Shown in pieces: positions 46,282 through 56,222 of a stretch of 64,000 nucleotides of DNA. The notes below the pieces were generated by a model, which ran no database searches, was not told the DNA's origin, and worked only from the letters and a program-made list of their open reading frames with translations. Positions within the stretch are counted from its first letter, which is position 1. The number at the start of each line of letters is the position of its first letter. Location of the stretch: contig UCKS01000010.1 of the NCBI GenBank assembly GCA_900473045.1, positions 72,710 to 136,709 on the forward strand. Direction: 5' to 3'. Position numbers and translations under genes: made by a program. Origin of the DNA: Hyphomicrobiales bacterium. GTDB taxonomy: Bacteria > Pseudomonadota > Alphaproteobacteria > Rhizobiales > Rhizobiaceae.

Positions 46282-48561
46282 CTAAAGAAGGAAATAACCT
46301 TTTTGCATGGCGATTTGATCATCGAGATGGATGGAAAAATCGGCTTTTCCATCGCCGTTCACGTCACCGTATATATAAGTGTCGGATGCCGATGACGTGT
46401 ATCGGAGTTCGCCTGCCTTGCCAGTGAAAGCAGCGGAGCTGATGAACGAGAAGGCCTGATCGCCCGCAATTTTTGTATTGGCGTCCATGCGGGATAGATC
46501 GATGCTGTCTCCCTGAGCGGCGAGGAAATCGAAGATACTGTCCCGCCCCGTTGATGCGAGCGTGGACTCATTGCTTGCCGAGAAGATGAACCGGTCAGCT
46601 CCCGCGCCGCCAAAGAGATCGTCGGCACCGATGCCACCAATCAGAGTGTCGTTGCCCGCGTCCCCGTTCAGCAGGTCATTTCCGGCTGCTCCGTTCAGCA
46701 GATCGTTGCCTGCGCCACCAGATAACATGTTGGCGACGGCATTACCTTCGAGTCTGTCTCCGTAGCTCGATCCGGCCAGATTTTCGATCGAAGAATAAAC
46801 ATCTCCCTTGGCATCACCGGTGTTCGCCGTCGGGGTAGCCAGATTGGCCACGACACCTTTTTGTGCGCCGATGTAGCTGGCAGTATCTATGCCTGCACCA
46901 CCGTAAAGCCTGTCGGCCCCAACGCCACCGACCAGAGTGTCGTTGCCTGCATCCCCGTTCAGCAGGTCATCACCCGCGTCGCCGGACAGGGTGTTGCCTC
47001 CGGTATTGCCAGCGAGCTTGTCGGCGTAGCTCGATCCCGTCAGGTTCTCGATCGATGAATAAACGTCTCCCTTGGCATCATTGGTGTTTGCCGTGACGAT
47101 AGCGAGATTGGCCACCACGCCTTTTGTGGCGCCCGTGTAGCTGGCAGTGTCTATGCCTGCACCACCGTAAAGCCTGTCGGCACCGGCGCCCCCGATCAGA
47201 GTGTCGTTGCCTGCGTCTCCGTTCAGAATGTCATTGCCTGCAGCGCCGGACAGTCTGTTGGCACCGGCATTGCCGGTGAGCCTGTCTGCATAGCTCGATC
47301 CTATCAGGTTTTCGATCGACGAATACACGTCTCCCTTGGCATCATTGGTGTTCGCCGTGGAAGTGGCAAGATTGGCCACCACGCCTCTCGTAGCGCCGGC
47401 GTAGCTGGCAGTATCTATGCCTGTGCCACCAATGAGCCTGTCGGCACCGATGCCACCGACCAGGGTGTCGTTGCCTGCGTCGCCGTTCAGGGTGTCGTTG
47501 CCACCATTGCCATAAAGCAGGTTGGCAACCTGGTTGCCGGTGATCTTGTCGTGACCTGAACCGCCCTTTACGTCCTCGATCAATGATGCGGTGTTGCCTT
47601 GATGAAGCAGGGCATTGAAAATATTGCCGCGGGCAAAACCATCATTCGGCCCTCCACCCAGGAAGGACAGTTGATCGGCATTGAACTTCGAGTATCGACC
47701 TGGGCGCAGGTCGATCTGCAGCGCTGTTTTGTAGGCGGTGAGATCAAATGCATCGCGGCCGCCACCATCCCATATCGTGGCGAAAATACGGTTTCCGCCG
47801 GGGTCGATTGCCACCTTGCCATCGACGAATGTGTTGCCGCTGGTCGGCGTCCATTTATAGACCGTATTGCCACTGTTGGTGGTGTAATCGGCGCCGTACA
47901 TATGCTGAAGTGCTGCAATATCGGCCATCATGAACGTCTGCGGTGCGCCGAATTTTTCATAACGATAGCCAGTGGCCGTGTCGCCAATGAAACCATTATA
48001 CGTCATGACGGTATATTCTACGGAATCATATTGGGCGGGCGTTTTGCCGAATGTATCAGTCTCGTGCCCGTGTTTGAGGCCGAGGGCATGACCGAGTTCA
48101 TGGATTAAGGTATGCCAGGCGTAGTTGCCGGCCTCTGCGGTACGGTAATCGTTGGCGGTGCCAGCGTAACCTGTGCCGAACCAGATGTCGCCAGCTTTTT
48201 CCCAAGTACCCGGATAGTAGGCATAGGCAGTTTCCGGTGCATCCGATTGGGCGAACCGAAGAGTTGACGAGCTTCCGCTGCCAGCCGAGAAATCCAGATT
48301 CGTGAACCCCTCTACCGAGAAGCCGTCATTCGCAGCAGAGCCAAAAGACTTCTCCATTGCAAAAAGCGCGGCGTTTTTCTGAGCTGTCGAAATGGTGGCG
48401 AAATTGTTTGAAGTCTCTACAGTAGAAGAATAGTCACTGGTCAGCGTCGGGAACGCGTAGGTTACCGACCTGCCACCCCAAGCGTAGGTAGAGATGACGC
48501 CATCGACGAGTTGATTGCCTGTAGCAGTAATCGTCTTTGTCGTTTTGCTAATGCCTGTCAT
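46282..48561 (-). CDS. Serralysin-like zinc metalloprotease with RTX repeats
   Basis: This 759-residue protein is a secreted M10B-type protease. The N-terminal domain has the zinc motif [11 protein letters not shown] (ligands H154, H158, H164, catalytic E155) and the Met-turn YTVMTYNGF (M186). A serralysin C-terminal domain and RTX calcium repeats (GGxGxDxLx, from about residue 340) follow. The RTX section contains three copies of an 88-residue block, each with [26 protein letters not shown], exactly 264 bp apart at the DNA level. There is no Sec signal, as expected for type I secretion, but no ABC/HlyD/TolC genes lie nearby. AGAAGG sits eight bases before the ATG at 48561; the frame upstream is not needed. 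Confidence 0.93.
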   Translation of the reverse strand: MTGISKTTKTITATGNQLVDGVISTYAWGGRSVTYAFPTLTSDYSSTVETSNNFATISTAQKNAALFAMEKSFGSAANDGFSVEGFTNLDFSAGSGSSSTLRFAQSDAPETAYAYYPGTWEKAGDIWFGTGYAGTANDYRTAEAGNYAWHTLIHELGHALGLKHGHETDTFGKTPAQYDSVEYTVMTYNGFIGDTATGYRYEKFGAPQTFMMADIAALQHMYGADYTTNSGNTVYKWTPTSGNTFVDGKVAIDPGGNRIFATIWDGGGRDAFDLTAYKTALQIDLRPGRYSKFNADQLSFLGGGPNDGFARGNIFNALLHQGNTASLIEDVKGGSGHDKITGNQVANLLYGNGGNDTLNGDAGNDTLVGGIGADRLIGGTGIDTASYAGATRGVVANLATSTANTNDAKGDVYSSIENLIGSSYADRLTGNAGANRLSGAAGNDILNGDAGNDTLIGGAGADRLYGGAGIDTASYTGATKGVVANLAIVTANTNDAKGDVYSSIENLTGSSYADKLAGNTGGNTLSGDAGDDLLNGDAGNDTLVGGVGADRLYGGAGIDTASYIGAQKGVVANLATPTANTGDAKGDVYSSIENLAGSSYGDRLEGNAVANMLSGGAGNDLLNGAAGNDLLNGDAGNDTLIGGIGADDLFGGAGADRFIFSASNESTLASTGRDSIFDFLAAQGDSIDLSRMDANTKIAGDQAFSFISSAAFTGKAGELRYTSSASDTYIYGDVNGDGKADFSIHLDDQIAMQKGYFLL
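46740..47530 (-). repeat. Three tandem 264-bp repeats within the RTX gene
   Basis: The motif TAGCTGGCAGTATCTATGCC (or a one-base variant) recurs at about 46873, 47137 and 47401, giving an exact 264-bp period. Each unit encodes an 88-residue segment with RTX nonapeptides and the GVVANLA...SSIENL spacer. The copies differ at scattered bases, so the duplication is not brand new. Confidence 0.9.
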
Positions 48562-48698
48562 TGTTTGACCTTCTCGGTGGAGAACATAAACCTGAGATAA
48601 CCGAATTGTCTGGAAAATGCCGCTTTCGTGAAGTGGCTGAAACCACTCTATGGTAGCAATGGCACGTACAACTTTCCTAAAACTGAAGAGGCGTTGAT

Positions 48699-48974
48699 AT
48701 GCTGGTCGAATTTCGCAAACAATGGCCGCTCGCCGCTCTTTTTTGGGCAATAACAGGTTTTTTCAGCGGAGCCGTTCAGGCGGCGCAAGCGCCAACGGGA
48801 ACGGGCGGCATCATGACGCCGGCACCGGATGCTGAGGCCGCCGTGCAAGTCGAATATGACGGCGTTACACGAAAGGGGACGCGCGAAGCCTATGAGCGCT
48901 TTATCCGCCGTCACCCTGAACATCCCCTCGCGCAAAAGGCTCGCGACGTGCTTGCAGCGGGCACGTTGCGATAG
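48699..48974 (+). CDS. Small exported protein of unknown function
   Basis: This 91-residue protein has a hydrophobic N-terminus ([21 protein letters not shown]) that reads as a signal peptide, then a short linker and a C-terminal helix pair ending [24 protein letters not shown], which looks like the end of a tetratricopeptide-type helix. GAGG is seven bases upstream of the ATG. It is divergent from the RTX protease and 182 bp upstream of the flavocytochrome gene that opens the caspase operon, so it may be the first gene of that unit. I cannot assign a function. Confidence 0.7.
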   Translation: MLVEFRKQWPLAALFWAITGFFSGAVQAAQAPTGTGGIMTPAPDAEAAVQVEYDGVTRKGTREAYERFIRRHPEHPLAQKARDVLAAGTLR

Positions 48975-49156
48975 CCGTGAATTGCTTTTTTGCCCCTCCC
49001 GCTGCCGGAAAAATTTCTTCGCAAACACAGAAGCTGGTGCCGGCGAATAAAGCCCGCCGCAAAATCGTATCTTCTACAATAGCAGTTGACGAAGCTTGAA
49101 GGCCTTGCCAGTCTTGCTTTGGGGCTCCGCTGCTGCGGAAAGGTGGGGGATACTGC

Positions 49157-50416
49157 GTGCGTTCGGGGGCGGTTCTTGTCTGGTCTTTGATGGGATTTGC
49201 GGGGCTCTTGGTCGTGCCTGCGGTCAGTCATACCAATGCAGCCACCACATTTTCGTTGATGGCATCGTCCATGGCCTTTACCGGCATGGCGCTGGCACTG
49301 TTCATGGCAACCCGCCCGCCTTTCGTCGAGCGCCTGTTCGGTGGTCTCGACCGGATTTACCAGACACATCGCCGGGTCGGTATCACGGTGCTTGTGCTGA
49401 TCCTCGTGCATTATTTCATCACGCCGGATTTCAAGGGGCTGTCGCTGACCGGCGGGCTGAACAAGCTGGCGGCACGGGCAGGGGAATACGCCTTCTATGC
49501 TCTCGTGGTGCTTTTGGTGCTGAGCATCGTCAAGATCATCCCGAAAACCAAGATCGAGATACCCTACCACTTCTGGCGTCTGACACACCGTTTCATTGGC
49601 CTGCTATTCATCATGGTCGCATTCCACCAGACGTTCATCAAGCGGCCCTATGATGGGACTGCGATGCTGGCGACCTATCTCAACATTTTTGCCATGATTG
49701 GCACGCTGAGCTATATCTACACCCAGCTGTTCCCCTGGCTGCGTACCCGGACCTACGCGGTGTTCGATGTGACGCGCCACGAGGGGGCGACGATCATTTC
49801 CGCTAGGCCGACACGGCGGCCGCTGCGCGCAAAGCCCGGTCAGTTCGGGTTTTTCCGGGTCAACAAGCCGGGCCTGCGCGAACCGCATCCCTTTACGATT
49901 GCCGGCATGGATGATGATGGTGTCGTCCGCTTTGCCATCAAGCCACTGGGTGATTATACCAAGGCTTTGCGCGACGGTATCGCCATCGGAGACCGTCTCA
50001 GGCTGGAGGGCGGCTATGGCCATTTCAACCATCGCCGGGGCGGCAAGAAACAGATATGGCTCGCCGGCGGCATCGGTGTTACGCCGTTCCTGGCAATGGC
50101 CGGACGCCTGAAGGGGGATGAAGGCCAGGATATTCACATGGTCTATTGCGTGCGCGACCGCAGCGAGGCCATTGGCCTCGACACGTTCGAAATGCAGGCG
50201 GAGAAACTATCGAATTTCAGTTTTACTTTACATGATTCCAAAACCGACGGACGGCTCGATGCGGCAAAGCTTACGGCATCAAGCGCTGTCGATCCAACCG
50301 GTGCAGACCTCTGGTTCTGTGGACCGCCATTGTTGCGAAAAGCCATTGAAAAAGGACTGAAGGACCTCGGAAAGAACCCCAAGCGGGTCGAGTTCGAGCA
50401 GTTCGAGTTCCGGTAA
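49157..50416 (+). CDS. Ferric-reductase/NADPH-oxidase-like membrane flavocytochrome
   Basis: This 419-residue protein is a transmembrane electron-transfer enzyme. Residues 1-205 hold about six membrane helices with paired haem histidines (HRRVGITVLVLILVHYF and HRFIGLLFIMVAFHQTF), as in ferric-reductase-like domains. Residues 215-419 are a ferredoxin-reductase-type FAD/NAD domain: REPHPFTIAG (FAD), GGIGVTPFLAM (NAD pyrophosphate) and DLWFCGPPLL (C-terminal NAD motif). It should oxidise NAD(P)H in the cytoplasm and reduce haem or an acceptor on the periplasmic side. The GTG at 49157 has AGGTGGGGG seven bases upstream. The gene for a periplasmic multihaem protein follows after 44 bp. Confidence 0.9.
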   Translation: MRSGAVLVWSLMGFAGLLVVPAVSHTNAATTFSLMASSMAFTGMALALFMATRPPFVERLFGGLDRIYQTHRRVGITVLVLILVHYFITPDFKGLSLTGGLNKLAARAGEYAFYALVVLLVLSIVKIIPKTKIEIPYHFWRLTHRFIGLLFIMVAFHQTFIKRPYDGTAMLATYLNIFAMIGTLSYIYTQLFPWLRTRTYAVFDVTRHEGATIISARPTRRPLRAKPGQFGFFRVNKPGLREPHPFTIAGMDDDGVVRFAIKPLGDYTKALRDGIAIGDRLRLEGGYGHFNHRRGGKKQIWLAGGIGVTPFLAMAGRLKGDEGQDIHMVYCVRDRSEAIGLDTFEMQAEKLSNFSFTLHDSKTDGRLDAAKLTASSAVDPTGADLWFCGPPLLRKAIEKGLKDLGKNPKRVEFEQFEFR

Positions 50417-50460
50417 TGCATTGCCTATTGGTCGTTTAAGAAAAGCAAGGAGAACAAGCC

Positions 50461-53400
50461 ATGCGCATGTTCGATCAACTGTCTGGGAAAATCATCCTTG
50501 GCCTGCGCCTGCCGCGCTCCATTCTGGCGATGGCGGCGACCGTGCTGGCGTTGACCCAGTGTCCGGGCGCGGCATCGGCCCGCGATGCCTTTGCTGACGA
50601 TGCCTATTCGACTTACAAAGCCAACACCGACAACGGCAAATATCTGTTCAACGCCTCCGGTTGCAACGCCTGCCACGGATCGGGCAGGACTACTGAGGTC
50701 CTGTCCGGCGGACTGGAGATGGACACGGCGATCGGCAAGTTCTATGCGCCGAATATTTCGCCCCATGCCAATGGCATCGGCGGCTGGACCAATGCCCAGT
50801 TTCTCAATGCGGTGATGCAGGGGATCGATCGCGACGGCAACAATCTCTATCCGGTCATGCCCTACACCGCCTATGGCGGGATGAAGCCGGAGGACGTGCT
50901 CGACATCAAGGCGTATATCGACACGATGATTGCGTCGGATGCGGTGTCCAAGGAACACGAGATCGCTTTTCCCTATAGCCGTCAGACGACGATCACGCTG
51001 TGGAAACGCAGTCATTTCAACGTGGCGGCCTATCAGTCGCGCGAAGAAACGCAGATGGAGCGCGGACGCTATCTCGTCGAAAATGTCGGCGGCTGCGGCG
51101 AGTGCCACACGCCGCGCACGACGACCTACGGGCTCGACATGGACAAAGCCTATACCGGCGAAAAAGGCCTGACGGGCGCGGTGGCACCGGATATTTCCAA
51201 AGGGCGGATGGCGGGCCTTGCGTCGCCGGAGATGTTTACCGTTGGCCTGATCGACGAGGGTAAAAAGCTCTCCGGCGCGCCGTTGACGGACCCGGTGATG
51301 CGCGAAATCGCCCACGGACTGTCGGCGCTGACCGAGAACGACCGCACGGCGATCTATGCCTTTCTGTCCGATCGCGAGGTCAAGCCGCCCCAACCTGTGG
51401 CGCAATCGGTAACGGCGGTGTGCAAGGAAAGCATGCCTGCATCCGCTCTTGCCGGTGACAATGCCGGTCTGGCGATGCAGGCCGATGCCTTCATCGGCAA
51501 ATATTGCCGCAACTGTCACGGCCCGGGTGAAAGCTCGCAAGGATCCTATCCGGCCGGCGACCTGAACACCATCGCGGCCGACGCCGCCTTCGTGGTTCCG
51601 GGCGATGCGGAGAAATCCCGTTTGTTTACCTCGGTTACCAGCGGCCGCATGCCGCTTGGCAAGCGCCCGACGGACGAAGAGGTCAAGAGCCTTGAGGACT
51701 GGATCAATTCACTGAAGCAATCGGACCTGCCGCAGACGGCGGCCAGCAAACCTGCTCGCACCCGTCCGATGCTGTCCTACCGGGATTTTGTCGAGGCCGG
51801 GCTGAAGGATATCTCCAACGTCAATGATCTCGACCGGCAATATATGCGCTACTTCTCCTACCGCAACCAGTACAACGGCATGATGGGCTGCGAGGAGGAC
51901 AAGACCTTCATGAAGCGCATGGACGTTCTGGCCGGCGGCTTCAAAAAACTCTTGAATTCGTTGTGCTACGGGCCAAAGCTTGTGCTGCCGCAGGAGGTGG
52001 AGGGCACCAACGGACTGATGGTCCGGGTCGATCTGCGCGATCTGCAATGGTCGGCGGACGACTATAATTTCCTGATTTCGCAATATTTCTACGGCGTCGA
52101 TCCCGGTAGTGACGCCTCGCTGCTGGCGCTGACCAAGGAGACCGACACCGTCCTGCCGATCATGCGCATCGACTGGTTTATGGCCAATGCGGCCAAGCCG
52201 AAGATCTACAACCAGCTGATGAAGCTTCCGCCCCATATCCGCGAACTGGAACAGCGGTTCCAGATCAATGTGGATGACAATATCCGCCGCCGCCAAGTGC
52301 TGCGTGCGGGGTTTGCCGACGGCTCGTCCGGTGTTTCCGATCACAACCGCATGCTGGAGCGTCATGAAATGCCGTTCGGCGGCTACTATTGGAAATCCTA
52401 CGATTTTGGTGGCGATGTCGGCCGTCAGGTGTTGAAGCGTTTTCCGCAGGGGCCGAAGGAATTGGAACCGTTCGATAGCGGGCTGACAGCCTTCGAACAT
52501 GATGGCGGCGAAATGATCTTCTCGCTGCCGAACGGGCTGCAGGGCTATTATCTGTCGACGGCGGCAGGCAAGCAGCTGGATATCGGCCCGACGTCGATCG
52601 TCTCCTTCCGCAAGCGGCCGATCGGCAAGGGTGTCGAGATCATCAACGCCCGCTCGTGCTTCGATTGCCATGCCAACGGCATACTGTCGAAACGCGATCA
52701 GTTGCGCGAGCACATCCAGACGTCGACGCTGTTCAACAAGGATCAGCAGGCCATTCTGCTCGACATGTATGTGCCGCAGGAAGAGCTTGATGCCGCCTAT
52801 AACAAGGACCGGCAGCGTTTCGTCGAGGCGCTGGTCAAGCTTGGGGTGACCGAACCGACACCGGATGGCAGCGCCCAGAGCATGCAGGCGCCGGGTAATA
52901 CCGAACTAGTCACCTATTTCGGCGACAAATATGAGGATGAACTCGATTTCGACGCGCTGGCGGCCGAATTCGACATGACGCCGGCCGAGCTTTCCTCGGC
53001 GATCAAGCGGGTGGAGGACGTCGATACGCTGCGGCTTGGCATCGATTGGGTCACGACGCTGGAAGCCGGCGGAACCATCCCGCGGGCCGAAGTCGAACAG
53101 CAGTTTCCGCTGCTTTTGCATCCGTTGATGCAGTTGAAGCCGCTCGACACGACCACTGTGCATGTGGCGGCGGTCAATACGAGCCAGGATGTGGCGGGGC
53201 AGGCCGCGCAGCAGAATTATGTCAAGCCCGAGACGGTCGCAGCTGCAACCCCGGCCTATCGTCAGGAACAGCCGGCCGCTGACAACAAGCTCGAACTGGC
53301 GCTGCACGTCGCGACGACCACCGCGAAAGTCGGCGATCAATTGTCGTTCGCGCTCAGTTCCAACAAGGCTTGTGAGCTACAGATCCTCTATGTCGAGGAG

Positions 53401-53715
53401 ACCGGCAATGTTGAGGTGATTCCCGATGAAATGATCGGCAACACGGTGCTGCAGGCGGGGGAAAGGCGGCAAATCCCGCAGCCCGGTACAGGCAACCTGA
53501 CATTCGATACGCCGGCACCGGCCGAAACCATGATCGCCTATTGCCGCGAGGGCGGACTGGGCGACCAGAAACTCTCGGTCGAACGGGCGCGCCAGCTGGT
53601 CGCACAGTCGCATCTGCCGCCGACGCGCGGGCTGGCCATCAACCTCGCCAAAAAAGCCGAGGACGACAGGGGCGCCAGCGGTCTGCAGGTGGTCACGTTC
53701 GAGATCCGGCAATAA
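50461..53715 (+). CDS. Exported multihaem protein with C-terminal DUF4384 domain
   Basis: This 1084-residue protein has a hydrophobic leader (about residues 20-41, ending ASA) and four CxxCH haem-binding motifs: CNACH (68), CGECH (212), CRNCH (349) and CFDCH (733). The first two flank domains like dihaem cytochrome c of alcohol/aldehyde dehydrogenase, the third opens a single-haem domain, and the fourth sits in a large middle region (about 440-790) that I do not recognise. The C-terminal ~95 residues (about 940-1035, LALHVATTTAKVGDQLSFAL to PAETMIAYC) fit DUF4384. AGGAG precedes the ATG. It belongs to a unit with a flavocytochrome upstream and OmpA and caspase genes downstream. Confidence 0.88.
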   Translation: MRMFDQLSGKIILGLRLPRSILAMAATVLALTQCPGAASARDAFADDAYSTYKANTDNGKYLFNASGCNACHGSGRTTEVLSGGLEMDTAIGKFYAPNISPHANGIGGWTNAQFLNAVMQGIDRDGNNLYPVMPYTAYGGMKPEDVLDIKAYIDTMIASDAVSKEHEIAFPYSRQTTITLWKRSHFNVAAYQSREETQMERGRYLVENVGGCGECHTPRTTTYGLDMDKAYTGEKGLTGAVAPDISKGRMAGLASPEMFTVGLIDEGKKLSGAPLTDPVMREIAHGLSALTENDRTAIYAFLSDREVKPPQPVAQSVTAVCKESMPASALAGDNAGLAMQADAFIGKYCRNCHGPGESSQGSYPAGDLNTIAADAAFVVPGDAEKSRLFTSVTSGRMPLGKRPTDEEVKSLEDWINSLKQSDLPQTAASKPARTRPMLSYRDFVEAGLKDISNVNDLDRQYMRYFSYRNQYNGMMGCEEDKTFMKRMDVLAGGFKKLLNSLCYGPKLVLPQEVEGTNGLMVRVDLRDLQWSADDYNFLISQYFYGVDPGSDASLLALTKETDTVLPIMRIDWFMANAAKPKIYNQLMKLPPHIRELEQRFQINVDDNIRRRQVLRAGFADGSSGVSDHNRMLERHEMPFGGYYWKSYDFGGDVGRQVLKRFPQGPKELEPFDSGLTAFEHDGGEMIFSLPNGLQGYYLSTAAGKQLDIGPTSIVSFRKRPIGKGVEIINARSCFDCHANGILSKRDQLREHIQTSTLFNKDQQAILLDMYVPQEELDAAYNKDRQRFVEALVKLGVTEPTPDGSAQSMQAPGNTELVTYFGDKYEDELDFDALAAEFDMTPAELSSAIKRVEDVDTLRLGIDWVTTLEAGGTIPRAEVEQQFPLLLHPLMQLKPLDTTTVHVAAVNTSQDVAGQAAQQNYVKPETVAAATPAYRQEQPAADNKLELALHVATTTAKVGDQLSFALSSNKACELQILYVEETGNVEVIPDEMIGNTVLQAGERRQIPQPGTGNLTFDTPAPAETMIAYCREGGLGDQKLSVERARQLVAQSHLPPTRGLAINLAKKAEDDRGASGLQVVTFEIRQ

Positions 53716-53719
53716 CCAA

Positions 53720-53749
53720 GAGGCCGGCGGTGAAGTGTCGTCCGGCCTC
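53720..53749 (+). promoter_or_regulatory. Hairpin between multihaem and OmpA genes
   Basis: GAGGCCGG (53720-53727) and CCGGCCTC (53742-53749) pair perfectly around a 14-base loop, five bases after the stop of the multihaem gene. There is no U-tract. It may be an attenuator or an mRNA-processing/stability site that sets different levels for the genes on each side. Confidence 0.5.
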
Positions 53750-53786
53750 CTGACAGATCATTTGGAATGGCATGGGAAGACGTGTG

Positions 53787-54683
53787 ATGACGTTGAGGGG
53801 TTTGGCGGCAGCATCGCTGCTGGTATTTTTATTTGCGGGGACAGCTTCGGCGGCGTGTGATGCCGTGATACAGGTCGCCGACGCCACCAATGCCGGAAAC
53901 GAGGCGCTGGCGAAAGAGATCGCCGGTAAGCCGAAGCCCGGTTGCACGGCTGACGACATGGCGATGATCGATCGCGTGTCCGCACTCGCATCCTTCAACC
54001 GGATCGTCGGTGCCGTCGGGCAGGGTGCCAATCTGGGGGATTTCGAGCAGGAGCTCGAAACGATCCGTACCAGCAATTCGGCACCCTGGCAGGTTTTTGA
54101 CGCGCTCGGCGATATCAATCGGGACCGCCGTGACTATGAGACTGCGGCGCGCTACTATCAGCTGGCGCTGGAGGATGCCGCCAACGCGGTTCTGACGCCT
54201 CAGTGGATGGCACCGGACGAGGCCTATATCGTCCGGCTCGATCATATGGCGACCGAGATGCGGCTTGCCGCACCCAAGCCCGTGAAGCTCACCGTGCGCG
54301 GTGCCTGCAAGATCAGCTATCGCGGTGTGTCGCTGAAGAAGAAATCGATGCCGGTACGCTACGTCTTCGGTACCGCCGAGTTCACCCCGGAAGGAGTGGA
54401 ATCGGCTAAAGATTTGTCGGAATGCCTGAATTCGGTCAAACCGAAATCCATCACCCTGATCGGCCATACGGATCCGGTCGGCACGGGCGACGCGAATCTT
54501 ACACTTTCTCTGGAACGCGCCGATGCTCTGGCGGAATATCTCGTAGCCGAAGGCTACACAGGTCAATGGAAAACGGTCGGCAAGGGCGAGGACGAACCGT
54601 TCAAGGCCGACGATGCCAGTGCCTATGACGAGGAGACGCTGAACCAGATGAACCGGCGCGTCGAAGTCGATGTGGAGAATTGA
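53787..54683 (+). CDS. OmpA-family protein of the caspase operon
   Basis: This 298-residue exported protein begins with a signal peptide (MTLRGLAAASLLVFLFAGTASA). An N-terminal helical region (about 25-150) contains a TPR-like pair, DALGDINRDRRDYETAARYYQLALEDA. The C-terminal 115 residues form an OmpA_C peptidoglycan-binding domain: YVFGTAEFTPEG, IGHTDPVGTGDANLTLSLERADAL and NRRVEVDVE. I prefer the ATG at 53787 because GGGAAGA lies six bases upstream; an ATG at 53772 adds five residues. Its TGA is directly followed by the ATG of the first caspase gene. It may anchor or scaffold the caspases at the cell wall. Confidence 0.9.
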   Translation: MTLRGLAAASLLVFLFAGTASAACDAVIQVADATNAGNEALAKEIAGKPKPGCTADDMAMIDRVSALASFNRIVGAVGQGANLGDFEQELETIRTSNSAPWQVFDALGDINRDRRDYETAARYYQLALEDAANAVLTPQWMAPDEAYIVRLDHMATEMRLAAPKPVKLTVRGACKISYRGVSLKKKSMPVRYVFGTAEFTPEGVESAKDLSECLNSVKPKSITLIGHTDPVGTGDANLTLSLERADALAEYLVAEGYTGQWKTVGKGEDEPFKADDASAYDEETLNQMNRRVEVDVEN

Positions 54684-56222
54684 ATGATGCTGCGCCGCCT
54701 GGCTTTTGCCCTCCTGATTTCCGCAGCGCCGCTCGGTGCCGTATCGGCAAAAACCTTTGCTCTGGTCATCGGCATCGACGCCTATCCCTACGAAGTCAGT
54801 CTGGATGGCGCCGTCAAGGATGCGAAGGACGTGGAAGGTGCCCTGCGGCGGGCGGGCGTCGATCAGATAACAGCGTTCTTCGATGCGGCTGCCCGCAAGG
54901 ATGATATCCGCGCCGCTTGGATCGGCTTTGTCGGCAGTGCGGTCAGGGGCGATACGATCATTTTCACCTATGCCGGGCATGGCGCGCAGATGCCGGAGCT
55001 TCTCGCCGGCGACGAAGCCGACGGGCTCGATGAGTTCCTGCAGCTGCCGGGCTTTGACCGCAGCCGTGCTGCGGATACAGAACACGAGATCATTGTTGAT
55101 AACGAGTTGAACGCCTGGTTTTCCGAAGCCGAGGCCAAGGGCGTGCGGGTTCTGTTTGTTTCCGACAGTTGCCATTCCGGCGGCATGAGCCGGTCTTTTT
55201 CCGGCAAGACGCGTCTTGCCCAAGCCGTCACGGTCAAGCTGGCGCCGCCGTCTGAGGAGGCAGTGTCCGGTGCTGCCGTAAAGGAAGCGCAGTTCCGCAA
55301 CGTGACGGTGCTTGCTGCCTCGCTGGAGAGCCAGCCGTCGCCTGAGGTCATTATCGACGGCGAACCGCGCGGCGCCTTGAGCTGGAGTTTCGCCCGTGCC
55401 GTGGAAGGATCGGCGGATCGCAATGGTGACGGCCGTCTGTCCCGGGTGGAGCTGGAGGACTATGTCTTTGCCAATGTGAAGAACCAGTCCGAGGCGCTGC
55501 AGGTCCCGAATTTTACCCCGCAACTGCCGCGATCCGAGGATGAAGTGGTCATGCCGCTGACCCGGAGCGTGGCCGTTGCCACTGATCCGGGCGCGAAAAA
55601 GACCTATCCATCTGTTCGCGAAACCGGCTGGGATGGCAAGCTGGCGCTGTCTGTCGAGGGCTCGGATGCCGTGCCGGACAATGTGGGTGGAACGGGCGTG
55701 CCTTACCGCTGGGACGCCGCCAGTGGCATCTTTTTTACGCCGAATGGTGACGTTGCCGGTGAGCATATCGATGACGGCATGATCCAGTCGGTGGTCAACA
55801 AGTTCATTCTGCTCGAATTTCTGAAACGCATGGCAAGCCAGAACCCAGGCATCGTATCCTTGACGCCGCAGAAGGATATCTATGCTGCTGGCGACAAGGT
55901 TTCCTTCGATGCGCCGGCGTCAAGCTACAAGAACATGGTGGTGTTCAATCTTGCCAATACCGGGCAGGTTCAGCTGCTGGACGTCCAGTCCGAAGGTACC
56001 GCGAGTGTTGAGTTCAAGCTCAGCAACCTGCAGGTTGTCGAGCCCTTCGGCGCCGACCATCTGATCGTGATTGCCACCAACGAACCCATCGATGCGATTG
56101 GCGCGGCCTTGGCCAGCAAGAATGTCGATGCGGCGACCGTGTTGCAGCTTCTATCCAGCCGCATTGACGGCACCGATACGAGCGTGGCAATCCAGCCGCT
56201 CTATACCCGGGAAAAATTGTGA
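54684..56222 (+). CDS. Exported caspase-like protease (orthocaspase) with DUF4384, copy 1
   Basis: This 512-residue protein has a signal peptide (about 1-22) and a metacaspase-type peptidase C14 domain: FALVIGIDAYP, catalytic His in YAGHG (H99), DEADGLDE (acidic substrate pocket) and catalytic Cys in SDSCHSGG (C163). At 245-256 lies DRNGDGRLSRVE, a canonical EF-hand loop (Asp-x-Asn-x-Asp-Gly-x-Leu-x-x-x-Glu). The C-terminal third holds a DUF4384 domain (about 390-475). Orthocaspases cleave after Arg or Lys. It begins immediately after the OmpA stop and its own stop overlaps the next ATG by one base (TGATG). Confidence 0.93.
   Translation: MMLRRLAFALLISAAPLGAVSAKTFALVIGIDAYPYEVSLDGAVKDAKDVEGALRRAGVDQITAFFDAAARKDDIRAAWIGFVGSAVRGDTIIFTYAGHGAQMPELLAGDEADGLDEFLQLPGFDRSRAADTEHEIIVDNELNAWFSEAEAKGVRVLFVSDSCHSGGMSRSFSGKTRLAQAVTVKLAPPSEEAVSGAAVKEAQFRNVTVLAASLESQPSPEVIIDGEPRGALSWSFARAVEGSADRNGDGRLSRVELEDYVFANVKNQSEALQVPNFTPQLPRSEDEVVMPLTRSVAVATDPGAKKTYPSVRETGWDGKLALSVEGSDAVPDNVGGTGVPYRWDAASGIFFTPNGDVAGEHIDDGMIQSVVNKFILLEFLKRMASQNPGIVSLTPQKDIYAAGDKVSFDAPASSYKNMVVFNLANTGQVQLLDVQSEGTASVEFKLSNLQVVEPFGADHLIVIATNEPIDAIGAALASKNVDAATVLQLLSSRIDGTDTSVAIQPLYTREKL

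Noticed and set aside
46740-47530. Regularly spaced repeats that could be taken for a CRISPR array
   Set aside because: The repeat is 264 bp and in frame within an RTX protease; each unit encodes calcium-binding repeats. There are no short repeats with unique spacers or cas genes.
48562-48750. Longer N-terminus for the RTX protease
   Set aside because: The frame is open to 48750, but the good ribosome site AGAAGG is before the ATG at 48561 and the extra residues resemble no serralysin propeptide.
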